Assembly: GCA_973895155.1 (NCBI GenBank)
Contig: OZ316893.1
Location: 17,794,001-17,858,000 of the forward strand
Length of the DNA stretch: 64,000 nucleotides
Source of the DNA: Marsupella aquatica
Taxonomy: Eukaryota > Marchantiophyta
Direction: 5' to 3'
Shown: in pieces, positions 11,135 through 20,799 of the stretch
How the letters are laid out: each line of letters opens with the position of its first letter
Numbering within the stretch: the first letter of the stretch is position 1
The notes under the pieces: model-generated
Databases searched by the model: none
Told to the model about the DNA's origin: nothing
The model's input: the letters and a program-made list of their open reading frames with translations, nothing else
Made by a program: the position numbers and the translations under genes

Positions 11135-11402
11135 AGTGAAGGAGATAGTGGTGGCGGCCTGCTAGGCGGATGGCTCTCTTGTACTCGCGTTCAATTTTGT
11201 ATCGGCGCGGTTGGTGTGTTTTAATGAGTCGGCCAAGTGCCCCCCGATAGACAGGAACTGCGTCCAGAATCGTATGGCCAAACTAGAAAGGATCGTGTGC
11301 GACATTCAAAGGAGATAGAAGGCGACTAAGGATGGGCGAGAGAACTGGGATCAAAGTTGGCGCGTGGACTGAAGAATTGGTGCATTGCAAAGGATTGGCC
11401 CC

Positions 11403-11411
11403 CTTTTTATA
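11403..11411 (-). promoter_or_regulatory. Candidate TATA box for the minus-strand transcript of the 10-kb insertion
   Basis: The minus strand reads TATAAAAAG about 350 bp inside the 5' end of the insertion, upstream of all its minus-strand ORFs. This is where an LTR promoter would be expected. No initiation evidence is available. Confidence 0.45.
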
Positions 11412-11759
11412 CCCTAAGAGCTCGTCGGTCGCCCAACGCCTCCTTGTTGCTTATAGGCCAAGCCTTTCACGCTTGTAGTGTACCGGCCACTCCGCCAGTC
11501 CGGGTAAGCGCGTGTCAGTGGCCGTCTCCCGGAGTTCATTATACGGACCCGAGGGAGGGGGGCCCATTACATGCTTGCAACCGGGCGTGCGAATGGCGAC
11601 CCGCCACCCCGAACACAAATGCGCCTTATTGACTAATGATTTCCTACTCATAAGGGCTACCAAAATACTGTCGTTACGCTAATAATTATGGCCTAAGATA
11701 CCCCTAACGCACGTGCTAAACGTGGTTAGGCCAAATCACTCATTACCGGCGGCGTCACA

Positions 11760-11764
11760 CAGTC
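11760..11764. repeat. Right target-site duplication cagtc of the 10-kb insertion
   Basis: Second copy of the pentamer at 1,690-1,694; the interrupted reading frame resumes directly after it. Confidence 0.88.
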
Positions 11765-13323
11765 TTTTGTGAGTCGTGTCATCACATCAAATCTTACCCA
11801 AGCACCTTCCAGACTCCCACTAGGTTGCATTTGTCTCAAAAGATCAACGCCTGATCCATGGCCGACCAAAGTCATCTTGAATATGTGAGGACGGTCTCCT
11901 TGAGATCCTTGACCTGGTAGGAGGTACCTTTGGAGGAAAGGCATGTTGATATTTCTTTGATATCGAACAAGAAAATCTAGTTCACCCCGACCTTTCTGGT
12001 CCTGTCTAACACTACGGAAAAGGGACGCAAACTTCTGGGGTGTGGAAACTACCATGAGCGACTCAAAAATCTTTGTTTATTCAATATCTTGAATATCTTC
12101 CATACTTTCACACAAGGACTTCACAAAGGACCCTGTCGCAACATTCTTTACACCAGCTGGGGTGAAAATTGGATTTCCTTCCAATTTCTTTTTCATAACC
12201 TCCTCAACAATCTTCTCTGCGCTCCTCGAAAACACCTTTCTTGAAGGATGGTTGTGGATCCCCATATGAATTGCTAAGCGGGACATGTGAGTACAGGTTT
12301 CTGAGTCAACTAGAACCTGCGGGTACATGTAAAATAACCGTGCTAGATAGGATTGGACACAAAACGGAACTTCATCACAAAATTGGCAAACAACTCCACC
12401 TTTGTCAATGAAGGAGCCAACACAATGTTGCCCGCCAAGTTTGGGGATTCCAGCCGAGGCCTTATGGTTCCTCCTTTTCTTCCGCCAAAAATAGTCGCAA
12501 GTATTATTCCTACACTCAATGAAACTAGTGCACGTTACTTTACCAAATTCCCAATATTTTTTGGGATGGATGTTAGCTGATGTAGGAAATATTTTGGTCC
12601 AGATGTAGCAACCCTTCGACCGGTCCATGTTGTGTAGACGTGACCCCTTCAAAAGAGCTCCCAACGTAGGAGGCAACTCGAATACAATATTTCCATTGTA
12701 TTTCTTTGGCAAACAGTCGACTTGCTCATGACAAAAGTCCCCAGCTGCGATGAATCTTGAGATTTCACTGGAACCAGTTGACTTGAGAATAGTATCCATT
12801 GCACTTCTTCAATACACAATGGAATTTTTGGCAGAAACAATGGGAACCTCCTCGTTCACAACTGAGTGAGGGAGTTTAGGAATTGACTGAGGCAAACAAG
12901 AAGGGCCATCGTCATCGCTATCTGAAAGCAAGACAACATCAACAAAGGGATTGGATGAAGATGGGAGATTGGGTGCTAATGGTTTCCTAATGACAATAGA
13001 ATACCGCAACCCTGCATTCAGGTGCCAAAAAAAAAATCCCATCATCAACATCAAAAGAGGTAGTAAAGGTTGACGCTTCATCTCCATTCCCCTCCTCCAA
13101 AATGTCCTCGATATCATTCAAATTCAAACCAAACCTCCCATAGATAATTCTCACTAACTTGCTTGTATACATCATTGACAGACAATGGAATGGATACAAT
13201 GTCACCAGTAGACGAACGAGTAACAATGATTGACCTCGACATTGCAAAATCAGTAAACCCAAAACCCATAGTTGAAGATAATGAATGACAGTTTCGCACG
13301 TCCACAATGGTATTCATAGTCAA
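11760..13323 (-). pseudogene. Copy 1 transposase-like gene, N-terminal part (broken)
   Basis: This is the start and first half of the gene continued at 1-1,694. The probable start is at 13,323, where MSRSIIVTRSSTGDIV resembles the N-terminal IERKTTGDVV of copy 2. A Cys/His cluster follows: CTSFIECRNNTC, then CQFCDEVPFC, then HMSRLAIHMGIHNH. It aligns with the equivalent cluster of copy 2 and resembles WRKY-GCM1/FLYWCH-type zinc fingers of MULE-like transposases. The segment FASLFRSVRQDQKGRGELD to LLPGQGSQGDRPHIFKM also matches copy 2. Frameshifts and stops are present (for example near 12,077, 12,800 and 13,114), so no full product can be made. It is head-to-head with the gene at 14,227. Confidence 0.8.
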
Positions 13324-14226
13324 GATGCCGTTTGTCAGAGCCGTTAGAATACGACAGAAGCACTACGGGGCGAAAACACTTCTGACACAATAAATGTTTT
13401 TGTCGTTATGTCAACGATATTTACACTAACGAGCCTAAACTGACCATTCCCAAATACCATAGTCATGTCTCTGAGATCACCATAATTGAATAGCGCCCAA
13501 CGCTACTAAAACATAAACACAAAATTTGGACATAAAATGGTATGTATTATGTTTAGCGCCAGGCGCTACTAAAACATACACACTAAATTCTGGACTTAAA
13601 ATGGTATGTTTTATGTTTAGCGCCAGGCACTAATATCCAGGATTTTGGAATACCTCCTAAATTTTCAGCGACACTTGAAAAATATTCAAAACATTTGCCA
13701 AAAATGAGGAGATTTTATACTAGCGCCATGCGCTATTCTTCATATGTAATTATCACATTGATTTGAGGACAAACATTCCAAAATATGTACATATATTGTA
13801 TTATTTTTTATACTTTGCAGTCATATATGTCTCCATTTGTAGAAAAAATTGTGTTAGATTATGGAGAGTTTTTGGTAGCGCCAGGCGCTACTATTGAACA
13901 ATACAAGATTAAACCTGAAGAATATAGATAATTTAATTGATCGCAATATTTATCTAACGATCATATTCAACGGTAACTTTTGGTTGCGTAATGTTGAAGG
14001 TAGGTCTACGGTATTCCAATGACAAATCCGGAGGTGACAAGTGGCATTTTGGAAAATGTCCTGGATAGATATCAATGTAGCAAGGGGATAATTTAGAGAG
14101 GGTACTCTCTCCACCTTCCTGGTCCGTTGTATTTAGGTTCCATTCTGGAGGTTATTCGTCCAAGAATTCTCTACAAGAAGTACGGTACAAATGAAGTACT
14201 CATTCTGAGCGTGAGGAACTTGGGGT
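13324..14226. promoter_or_regulatory. Divergent intergenic region of copy 1, with five palindromes
   Basis: About 0.9 kb of AT-rich DNA between the divergent transposase-like and ParB/methyltransferase-like genes, so it should hold both promoters. Copy-1 palindromes lie at 13,491, 13,554, 13,618, 13,721 and 13,876. Two of them (13,554 and 13,876) are the perfect form tagcgccaggcgcta. The first three are embedded in a roughly 64-bp imperfect tandem repeat with the phrase ctaaaacata.acac. Confidence 0.7.
13491..13890. repeat. Cluster of five copy-1 palindromes
   Basis: Sites at 13,491-13,505 (tagcgcccaacgcta), 13,554-13,568 (tagcgccaggcgcta), 13,618-13,632 (tagcgccaggcacta), 13,721-13,735 (tagcgccatgcgcta) and 13,876-13,890 (tagcgccaggcgcta). 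Arms are TAGCGCC and GGCGCTA around one base. Confidence 0.85.
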
Positions 14227-15087
14227 TTGCAAAACATGGACCCTCTCACCACCACCTCGCATGGGTATAGTGCAAATAGGCAGAGAGAGCACATCCATTC
14301 CCAAACATCCGAGTGCTCATTTTTTGGATCTGTTTACAGTCATCCTGTGACACAATCTATAGCATCGCAAGCTCTCGAAATAGTCACGGTTGTCACATTT
14401 CCAAAGAGTAGGAGAGCGAAGATGGACAATCTCAACACATACGCAGTGGAAGATTGTGGAGAAATATCATTGACAATGTCCGACATTATCTCCAAACACG
14501 TTATGTTGTTTGGCAAGGATTTCTGAGGGCATGACAAAGACCCATCGAGGATTCCAATGTGTCGATTGGTTCACATGGAAGTTGTCCGCACCTTACAGAA
14601 GGGAAGTCCTTCAATTGAAAAGTTGAAGGACTCTTTTTGGAGCATAGGATACAACTCTAAAATTGGAATGCTTTTTTATGTCCCAGCCGACATATTCAAA
14701 TGGAAATGTCCAGACGTGTACTCCTGAAATTTGAGCGACCTGGGACCCATTGTGGGTGGCAGAGAACAAGAAGTTTGAAGCTGAATGTGCGGCCAATCCA
14801 GACTTCAGGGTCCTGCCGGATAAGATGTTTTTTGTTTTTGATGGTAACCATCAACTTTACGCATGGTCAATCGTTACGAACAAAAATCCCAATGATATCA
14901 AGTACCACCCTCGGGTGCAATGTACTATTTTCAAGGGTGAAAAGGGATCTTTGATTGAGATTGAGGCGGCTATGCATACTGTGAACCAGTAAGTCTCTCT
15001 TTGAATATCACTGTCTTTCGTTCATAGTGTTGAGAGAATCCATTCCATTTTACTAGCACCTTACACTATTTATTGATCTATTTTTTT

Positions 15088-15098
15088 GTAGACTTGGG
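15088..15098. repeat. Left 11-bp target duplication of the MITE-like insertion
   Basis: gtagacttggg occurs here and again at 15,524-15,534. The repeat spans the intron-exon junction (gtag|acttggg), so the insertion duplicated the splice acceptor. Confidence 0.8.
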
Positions 15099-15523
15099 AG
15101 ATAAGTAATCTCATCAGTTATCAGTCACTTTCATCAGTGTACCTGATATCAGCTACCACCTCATCTCAGAGAGGCCAAAAAGTTGTGATGCAAAAGAAAA
15201 ATGAAGAAAAAATAAATTCTTGAATTTTTCTTCAAAAACAATTTTGCCATGAGGCATCCGTACCGTACGGACACCTATCTCGGCGAGCCTAGGCAAGATG
15301 GGAAAAAAAATTCCAAATTTTTTTTTCCAATTTTTTTTGGGGAAAATTTTTGGTTTTTTTTTCCCCATTTTTTTTTGTCCGTACGCCCCATCTCGGCAAG
15401 GCCAGCCGAGATTGAGTCAACCTTGGCTGCCCAGCTGAGATGTGTGGAAGTTCGAAGGCCCCATCTCAACTCCTCAGCTGAGATTCTGAAATTTTTTAGA
15501 TAACTGATGATGTTGTGTACCCC
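15099..15523. mobile_element. 425-bp MITE-like insertion at a splice acceptor
   Basis: The insert lies between two copies of gtagacttggg. Near its ends are tcatcagttatc (15,110) and the inverse gataactgatga (about 15,499), a 12-bp inverted repeat set slightly inside the boundaries. The interior holds A/T homopolymer runs and inverted phrases such as tctcggcgag and cagccgagat. No coding capacity. The 11-bp duplication and inverted sub-ends suggest a Mutator-derived miniature element. A related end occurs at about 21,395-21,445. Confidence 0.65.
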
Positions 15524-15534
15524 GTAGACTTGGG
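15524..15534. repeat. Right 11-bp target duplication of the MITE-like insertion
   Basis: Second copy of gtagacttggg. The open exon continues directly from acttggg, so the downstream copy can still act as acceptor. Confidence 0.8.
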
Positions 15535-16861
15535 CAGGCCGTGGTGGAACCTTCTTGGATACTTGACGCTGACAGAATTAAAAGGATTTTTGTCCAACAA
15601 TCTTGAATACTACAAGTCAATTATCAATGGGGAAAACTTCAAGAAGTTTGGGCAGGTGATGCAGAAGACTCGAAAGGGATCGTGGTATACTAAGAAAATG
15701 CCTCAAGAAGCACTTTTGTATATCTTATGCAAGAATAAGATTAAATCCTATTCTCGTCAATTCAAGATGGATCTGGAGTCGGCCACCACTCACGGAAATC
15801 CTTGGTCTCAAGAGAAGACGTCCAAACAACATGCAGTCATGATGAAAGAAGCAACAAAGGATTGGGCAATCAAGGTCTCGAAGATCACTCCCTTGTTGAG
15901 TCTGGAGTTTGAAGACTTCATGACCACTTGCGTTGAGATGTACCCAATGACAGAGGTGAACAAACGTGAGAAGAAACCGGATGCGGTTGTCTGTACCATG
16001 GATTGTGCCAGGTTATTCACAATAGTCTCCACCCTTGACCCCGAATTGAGGAGTACTTTGTTAGTTGCGCATTGCATGCCAGAGCTCAGGAAACAATTCT
16101 TTCATCCGCAAAGCGTTAGCAATGACCCTGTGAAGCAGTGGTGCCACACCTGGCAAACTTGGAATACCGTGGAGGGAATTGCCATTGGTATGCTACAGAC
16201 TGCCCTTCAGTAGGTCAGTGAAATAATTCCTTCCAACCGATTGGAGGAATGGAACTATGAGTCTTATGACTCACTCATTGAAATAGTGTGTAATGATTTC
16301 AAGAAATTTGGGAGCGTAGTGAAAGGCAAGTTTTTCAATACCATGTGGATGTCCAAGTACCCAGACAAGGAAGACTACACACTCAAGAATCAAAAGCAAG
16401 CAAGACAATATGTCTATTGTTTCTTCATGCACATGGAGACTGTGAAGCCCGATTATTTTTGGGCTTACCCAGTTGCTTTTCAGAATTGGGTCAATGCATA
16501 GACAGAGATATTTTGGCCAAACTGTACTCCATGTATCCAACTGAGGGAATCCTTTCGCCTTGGAAATTGTCCGAATGGGAGAGAATTCACTGCCCCTAGT
16601 ATCTTGACACCGACCGATGGGACACTCCTTTTGATGACACTAAGAAGGACGCTTTCCATAAACTGTCCAAATCCCAAGTTCCTCCAAAATGTGTCTCCGA
16701 TATGAAGCAAGGAATTGAGGGAGACGTCAACGTGTCGACAACTAAATTGCAAAAAAGATGTGAAACCGCTGTGGTTCATGTTGATCAAAGCCAAAAACCA
16801 AGAGCCAAAGCAAAGGCGGATGCACCTGTGCCAAGTGCTAGCGCCAAGTCTGGGAAAAAAC

Positions 16862-17019
16862 GTATGTTATACATCCCTATTCTGAATTCCTTCTTTGGGT
16901 AGCGCCCGCCGCTATTATGTGTCATGTGTTTAATATGTTTTATTTTTTCTAAACAATTGTGTGTTTGGTCAGCGCCAGGCGCTATTACTAATTATGTGTT
17001 TAACACCCTACTTCTGTAG
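16862..17019 (+). other. Intron of copy 1 ParB/MTase gene with two palindromes
   Basis: Donor gtatgttat follows codons for SGKK and the acceptor cttctgtag precedes gtgggag. Palindromes tagcgcccgccgcta (16,900) and agcgccaggcgcta (16,971) lie within. The equivalent intron of copy 2 (57,099-57,183) has the same flanking SGK(K/Q) residues. Confidence 0.65.
16900..16984. repeat. Two copy-1 palindromes in an intron
   Basis: Sites at 16,900-16,914 and 16,971-16,984, both in the intron and not in coding sequence. Confidence 0.8.
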
Positions 17020-17732
17020 GTGGGAGAAAATCTGATGGGGCTATAGATGACACAAAAATAGATGCAACTCCAAAAGTCTTTGGGGCCAATACTAGCTAGT
17101 GCCAATCCAAACCCTATCACCCCAGTTGAGAAGGGGAAAGTTATAGTTCCCGTGGATGCAGAAAAGGACTATCGATGTTTGGGAATTGTCTCAAGATAAT
17201 GCTTATGGGGCTGGTCTCCAACAGGACATGGGGAAATTCAAGAGCAAAGTTGGAAGGCAGTGTATGGTCGAATCCAACTTGGCTGATTTTATAGATAGTG
17301 CTTTAGCAAGGAAGAGAAGCCAGATTGGGTCGCAGGCGCTGAGAAGTGGGGTAAGGATTTGATCAAGTTGGGCTGTAGATAAAGGAGTCATTAGAGGTGG
17401 GAAGGAACGATCATTTGGGGTCAATGTCGGGTTCAACTATCTTCCAACTAGATTGAAACCCACAATTGTTGACCGTCGGGTCCCGAAATGGAATGCAACA
17501 GATCACACAGCAGCCAAATCATTTTCTGAGCTATGGATCCTTTCCTTTCGGGTGATGGCATGCTTGCTATCTTATACTCGGATGACTACGATCAGTTTTC
17601 CCAGGTTATTGTTGCATATCAGCAGTCCAAGAAGTTCATGTGCATCAATACACACAATGTTTTCATGTCTAACCCAATGTACAGATCCAAGACAGACGTC
17701 CAGGTAAATGTTTTCTCTAAGTCTTACTTTAT

Positions 17733-17747
17733 TAGCGCCCAACACTA
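17733..17747. repeat. Copy-1 palindrome in the third intron
   Basis: tagcgcccaacacta lies in the intron 17,704-17,817. The corresponding intron of copy 2 (56,324-56,415) holds the copy-2 palindrome, so the intron is occupied by a palindrome in both copies although the sequences differ. Confidence 0.75.
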
Positions 17748-18816
17748 TTTTTACTTTTGGAGTTCTTCTTTGTTGACTAAGAGTTTTAAAATCCAATTGG
17801 TTTTCTGACTGGTGCAGGTCTTCACTCTTAGACTAGATATATTCTGTCAAGTTTCTTTCAAGGGAAAGGTCCCAAAGGATCCAAGGTTCAATCCGTTATC
17901 TAGTGCTGAAGATCCTTCAATCTCAAACCTCATTGGGTTGCAATCTTTGAAGGTAGATCATTGTCCTGAACTGTAGTTTACCGGAAACGCCCGACTCTCG
18001 GTTGGGTTTATGCAAACTGTCATTGAACTCTTTACGATACCTAAGGATATTGTTATTGATTGGACCGTTGGCTCAGGTAGTACGTTCATTGCTGGGGATT
18101 ACTCTGGTTGTTTTGTCATTGGATTAGAAAACCGTCGGGAGTTTGTTGAGACCGCTTCAAGGATTTTTTTGGACCTCATTTCTCCCAAAACTTTGGAGAC
18201 ACAACCTCTCCCTCCTCAAATAAGTGGACAAAGAAAGAAAGATAGACTGCAATCTATCCTCAACTTTGATTCAGATGAAGATGATGGTACGCCGGAAGAT
18301 GATGTTCCTGAGGATGTCAATGACAGTGGGAAAGAGGAAACCCGCCATGAAGGGTCAATGGAGGATAACAAAGAGTCTTCCAAGTAATTTTTGTCTCTCG
18401 TAAGCTCCTTTATCCTTTCAATGGTTGGTGAACCTAGAATTCCACTAGTTGGTTCAGCTAAGTACTTAATTACTTCCTCTTTATCTTCCGTTTCTCTTTT
18501 GAGCAGGTTAGAATGGAACCAAAGAAAGTTGTTTCAACTACGGAGGAAAGTGGCTCAAAATGTAATCATCACTCTGGAGAAGCCCTTTGTGTTGCCATCA
18601 TACGCTGAGAATGTCACAAGGAAGGTTGAGAAATTTAGGACGTTCTCCTGGGAAACAAAAGGCCTTAAGGCTTCTTAGGGGAGTAGACAGGAGGTTCATG
18701 AGGAACCCTACGTAGACGATGTTTCTAGAACCAAGTATATTGATGACAAGGCTAAATTGACCGATAGATCTCATAGCTCCAAGAATGATAGCTTAGGATC
18801 TGACATTGAAGAGTAG

Positions 18817-19930
18817 CAATCTTATCCTCTATGAGGTCAAACTTCCTCTCAACTGTACGCTTATGTCCTTGATTTTTGTTAGCGCCTAGCGCTATTGAAT
18901 TGAGTAAATCAAGATTGAGTTTGAGGGAGAGTTGTCACTTCCATTTAATGGTTATTGGTTCTGTCAAACCTGGTAATGGGGTCTTGCGTAATGTCCTTGG
19001 TGTGCATTCCTCTTGGTGTTTAACTAGCGCCCGACGCTCCCCAAAAAAGATACCCTAGCGTAAACTCACATTGGAAGTTTCCGTTTGGATTTTGTCGTTT
19101 CCACCCAACGGTCATTTTCCCTTCAATCGACGACTAGTAGCAACATGAGGACCAATAACGGGAAATCCAAGTGCCTCATAAACATACTGTTGTCTCAGGG
19201 ATATCAAACATTTTCAGTTCCGCATATTGGTTGTTGCTTTGAAATTCCATTGATCTTGTTTTTCTCCTTTTCAATTCGATTGAAGGCCATCTTCAAAGTT
19301 CCAATGTAAGGTGTTACCCGGATGTTCATAACCCTCGTATTGTTAGAGATATGGGGGTGGCAATTGTCATAGATAGGGTTATTGAAAGAGTTTTGACTGT
19401 TCTCGTTTGAAAATTGATCATTATGTTTGGTTTCTATTTGGATCTTATCAAAACCTCAGCCTAAACATCACTCATATGTTCTCGTGATTTGCTTCACAGC
19501 GCCCGGCGCTAGTATTCAACATGTTTGGGCGATGGATGTTTGATTATTTATGGTTTGAAACCCCGGCCCTAGTATTGGGCATGATGCATGTGTGATTGCT
19601 TTGGCTATAATCACCCAGCGCTAGTATTTGGCATCGCAGAAGTATCCATATCTTGCGAACGGATTTTCAAAATTTTGCCACAATACAAGGAGAAATGTGC
19701 ACCCATAACAGGAAATTTTGCTGTTACCAGTTCCTGTTATAGTTCACTGTTTATTGTTTACTGCCTTTCGTAAATACCTCACAGACCCCGGCGAGATGCA
19801 CAGCGTCTACCCTCCTCTACAAGCGAGGGCAAGTCCTAACTTGAGATGCATGTTGGCGGACCTTGCCGAGATTCATTCCTCTACATGCAATGACAAGTCC
19901 ATTATGGCTGACATTGTCGAGCACCCAGCT
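18817..19930. other. Non-coding 3' flank of copy 1 with palindromes
   Basis: No supported gene. Copy-1 palindromes at 18,880-18,894, 19,025-19,038 and 19,498-19,511, with a half-site at 19,616, indicate that the element extends at least to about 19.6 kb. Confidence 0.6.
18880..19624. repeat. Copy-1 palindromes downstream of the ParB/MTase gene
   Basis: tagcgcctagcgcta (18,880), tagcgcccgacgct (19,025), agcgcccggcgcta (19,498) and the half-site agcgcta (19,616). Confidence 0.75.
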
Positions 19931-20360
19931 GACCTCTCTGAGATCTGTTTCGAGAATAGTCATCTCGGCTGGCCTCTCTGAGATCCGTCTCAAGAATAGT
20001 CATCTCGGCTAGCCTCTCTGAGATCCATCTGAGGAAGAGTCATCTCGGCTGGCCTTTCTAAGATCCATCTGAGGACGAGTCATCTTGGCTGGCCTTTTCA
20101 AGATCCGTCTGAGGAAGAGTCATCTCGGCTGGCCTCTCCAAGATCCGTCTTAGGAAGAGTCATCTTGGCTGGCCTCTCCGAGATCCATCTTAGGAATAGT
20201 CATCTTGGCTGGCCTCTCCGAGATCCGTCGATTGAAGAGTCAATCTCGGCTGCCCTCTCCAAGATCCGTCAATGGAAGAGTCATCAAGGCTTGCCTCTCC
20301 AAGTTTTGTCAATTGAAGAGTCAATTGTGGCCGCCCTCTCCAAGATCCATCTGGATGGAA
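19931..20360. repeat. 40-bp minisatellite, about 11 units
   Basis: Units of 40 bp share the phrases gtcatctcggctggcctctc and gagatccgtct. They diverge by a few bases each and degrade towards the right end. The embedded ctcggctggcc phrase resembles the interior of the MITE-like insertion at 15.1-15.5 kb. Any ORF through it is a consequence of the repeat. Confidence 0.8.
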
Positions 20361-20536
20361 TAGTCGATCTCTGTTGGGCTATCCATGTCGACTACCTTCC
20401 CCGATAGATGCCTTCTTGTTTACATCTATTTTGGGTGCAATACATTATTTGATTGGATTTAAGTATAACTAAGTAGCAGTTCCCGAGAGGACTACCAAGT
20501 CAGCTACAGCGGAATGGGATAGCCAGGACAGATGGC

Positions 20537-20791
20537 TTGTCAAGCTCGCATGGGAGGAAGCTTTGGCATATTTTCTTCCCAAAGAAGTTAACCCTTCCGT
20601 GCTACGCTGCTGATATGTATCATGAAGAAACAGCGCCTCGCTGTGTAAAAGAGAGAAAAAGGAAAACTCTCACATTTGTCAATGATAGGGCAAAAGAAGC
20701 TCAATCGGATGAGAGTAGCTTGGTAGGAAGTGATAGTCTCCAAACTCACCATGTAAGTATAAGTTTATCAAGCTCCAGTTCCGAAGAGTAG
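20537..20791 (+). pseudogene. Fragment resembling the acidic C-terminal exon of the ParB/MTase protein
   Basis: An 84-codon frame contains LPCYAADMYHEE followed by a basic stretch and a Ser/Glu-rich acidic tail ending SSSSSEE. It resembles the last exon of the copy 2 gene (FALPCYAEKTAKEV, then an acidic Ser-rich tail) and of copy 1 (FVLPSYAENVT). It could be a remnant of a third element or a duplicated exon. Similarity is short and the call is tentative. Confidence 0.35.
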
Positions 20792-20799
20792 CTTGAGTG

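Larger units (their letters stand above)
1695..11759 (-). mobile_element. 10,065-bp LTR-type insertion without polymerase; candidate giant solo LTR
   Basis: The insertion begins TGTCACACC, ends GGCGTCACA and is flanked by the 5-bp duplication cagtc. Those are the TG...CA ends and target-duplication size of LTR retroelements. Read on its coding (minus) strand it starts TGTGACGCC and ends GTGTGACA, resembling the ends of the gypsy LTRs at 22-52 kb (TGTGACGGG...GTGACA). I see no direct terminal repeats inside it, no primer site, and no reverse transcriptase, RNase H or integrase. It carries, in minus-strand order, a TATA-like promoter, a decayed gag-like ORF, an intact 1,220-codon ORF and an intact 295-codon coiled-coil ORF. 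Either it is a solo LTR of unusual size that encodes proteins, like the 4-kb gypsy LTRs in this window, or a non-autonomous element that has lost its LTRs. Boundaries are secure; the class is inferred. Confidence 0.7.
14227..18816 (+). pseudogene. Copy 1 ParB-like / DNA-methyltransferase-like gene (broken, five exons)
   Basis: Exons inferred by comparison with the relative at 55,474-59,344: about 14,227-14,988, 15,528-16,861, 17,020-17,703, 17,818-18,383 and 18,507-18,816. Exon 1 encodes VFDGNHQLYAWS, the ParB/sulfiredoxin-like DGNHR-type motif. Exon 3 shows FNYLPT and a VPKWN block. Exon 4 carries DWTVGSGSTFIAGDYSG followed by CFVIGLENR, a motif-I-like SAM-binding loop of the permuted (beta-class) DNA methyltransferases. 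The canonical DPPY of motif IV is absent. Damage includes a frameshift near 15,585, stops near 16,499 and 17,975, and a stop at 18,676. A 425-bp insertion sits at the exon-2 acceptor. Short introns at 16,862, 17,704 and 18,384 keep the positions seen in copy 2, and the first two contain copy-1 palindromes. Confidence 0.75.

Noticed and set aside
1695-11759. The 10-kb insertion as a CACTA or other cut-and-paste transposon
   Set aside because: The 5-bp duplication and TG...CA ends do not fit the CACTA (3 bp), hAT (8 bp) or Mutator (9-11 bp) patterns, the terminal inversion is poor, and no transposase is encoded.
15295-15380. A/T homopolymer runs as a regulatory or structural element
   Set aside because: They are the interior of the MITE-like insertion and look like low-complexity filler.
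15515-16213. A 232-codon plus-strand frame taken as a separate gene
   Set aside because: It aligns with exon 2 of the copy 2 ParB/MTase gene, with a frameshift at its start, so it is an exon remnant and not an independent gene.
19931-20407. Repetitive ORF through the 40-bp array
   Set aside because: Its 'protein' repeat is produced by the DNA minisatellite, and the frame is not kept across all units.
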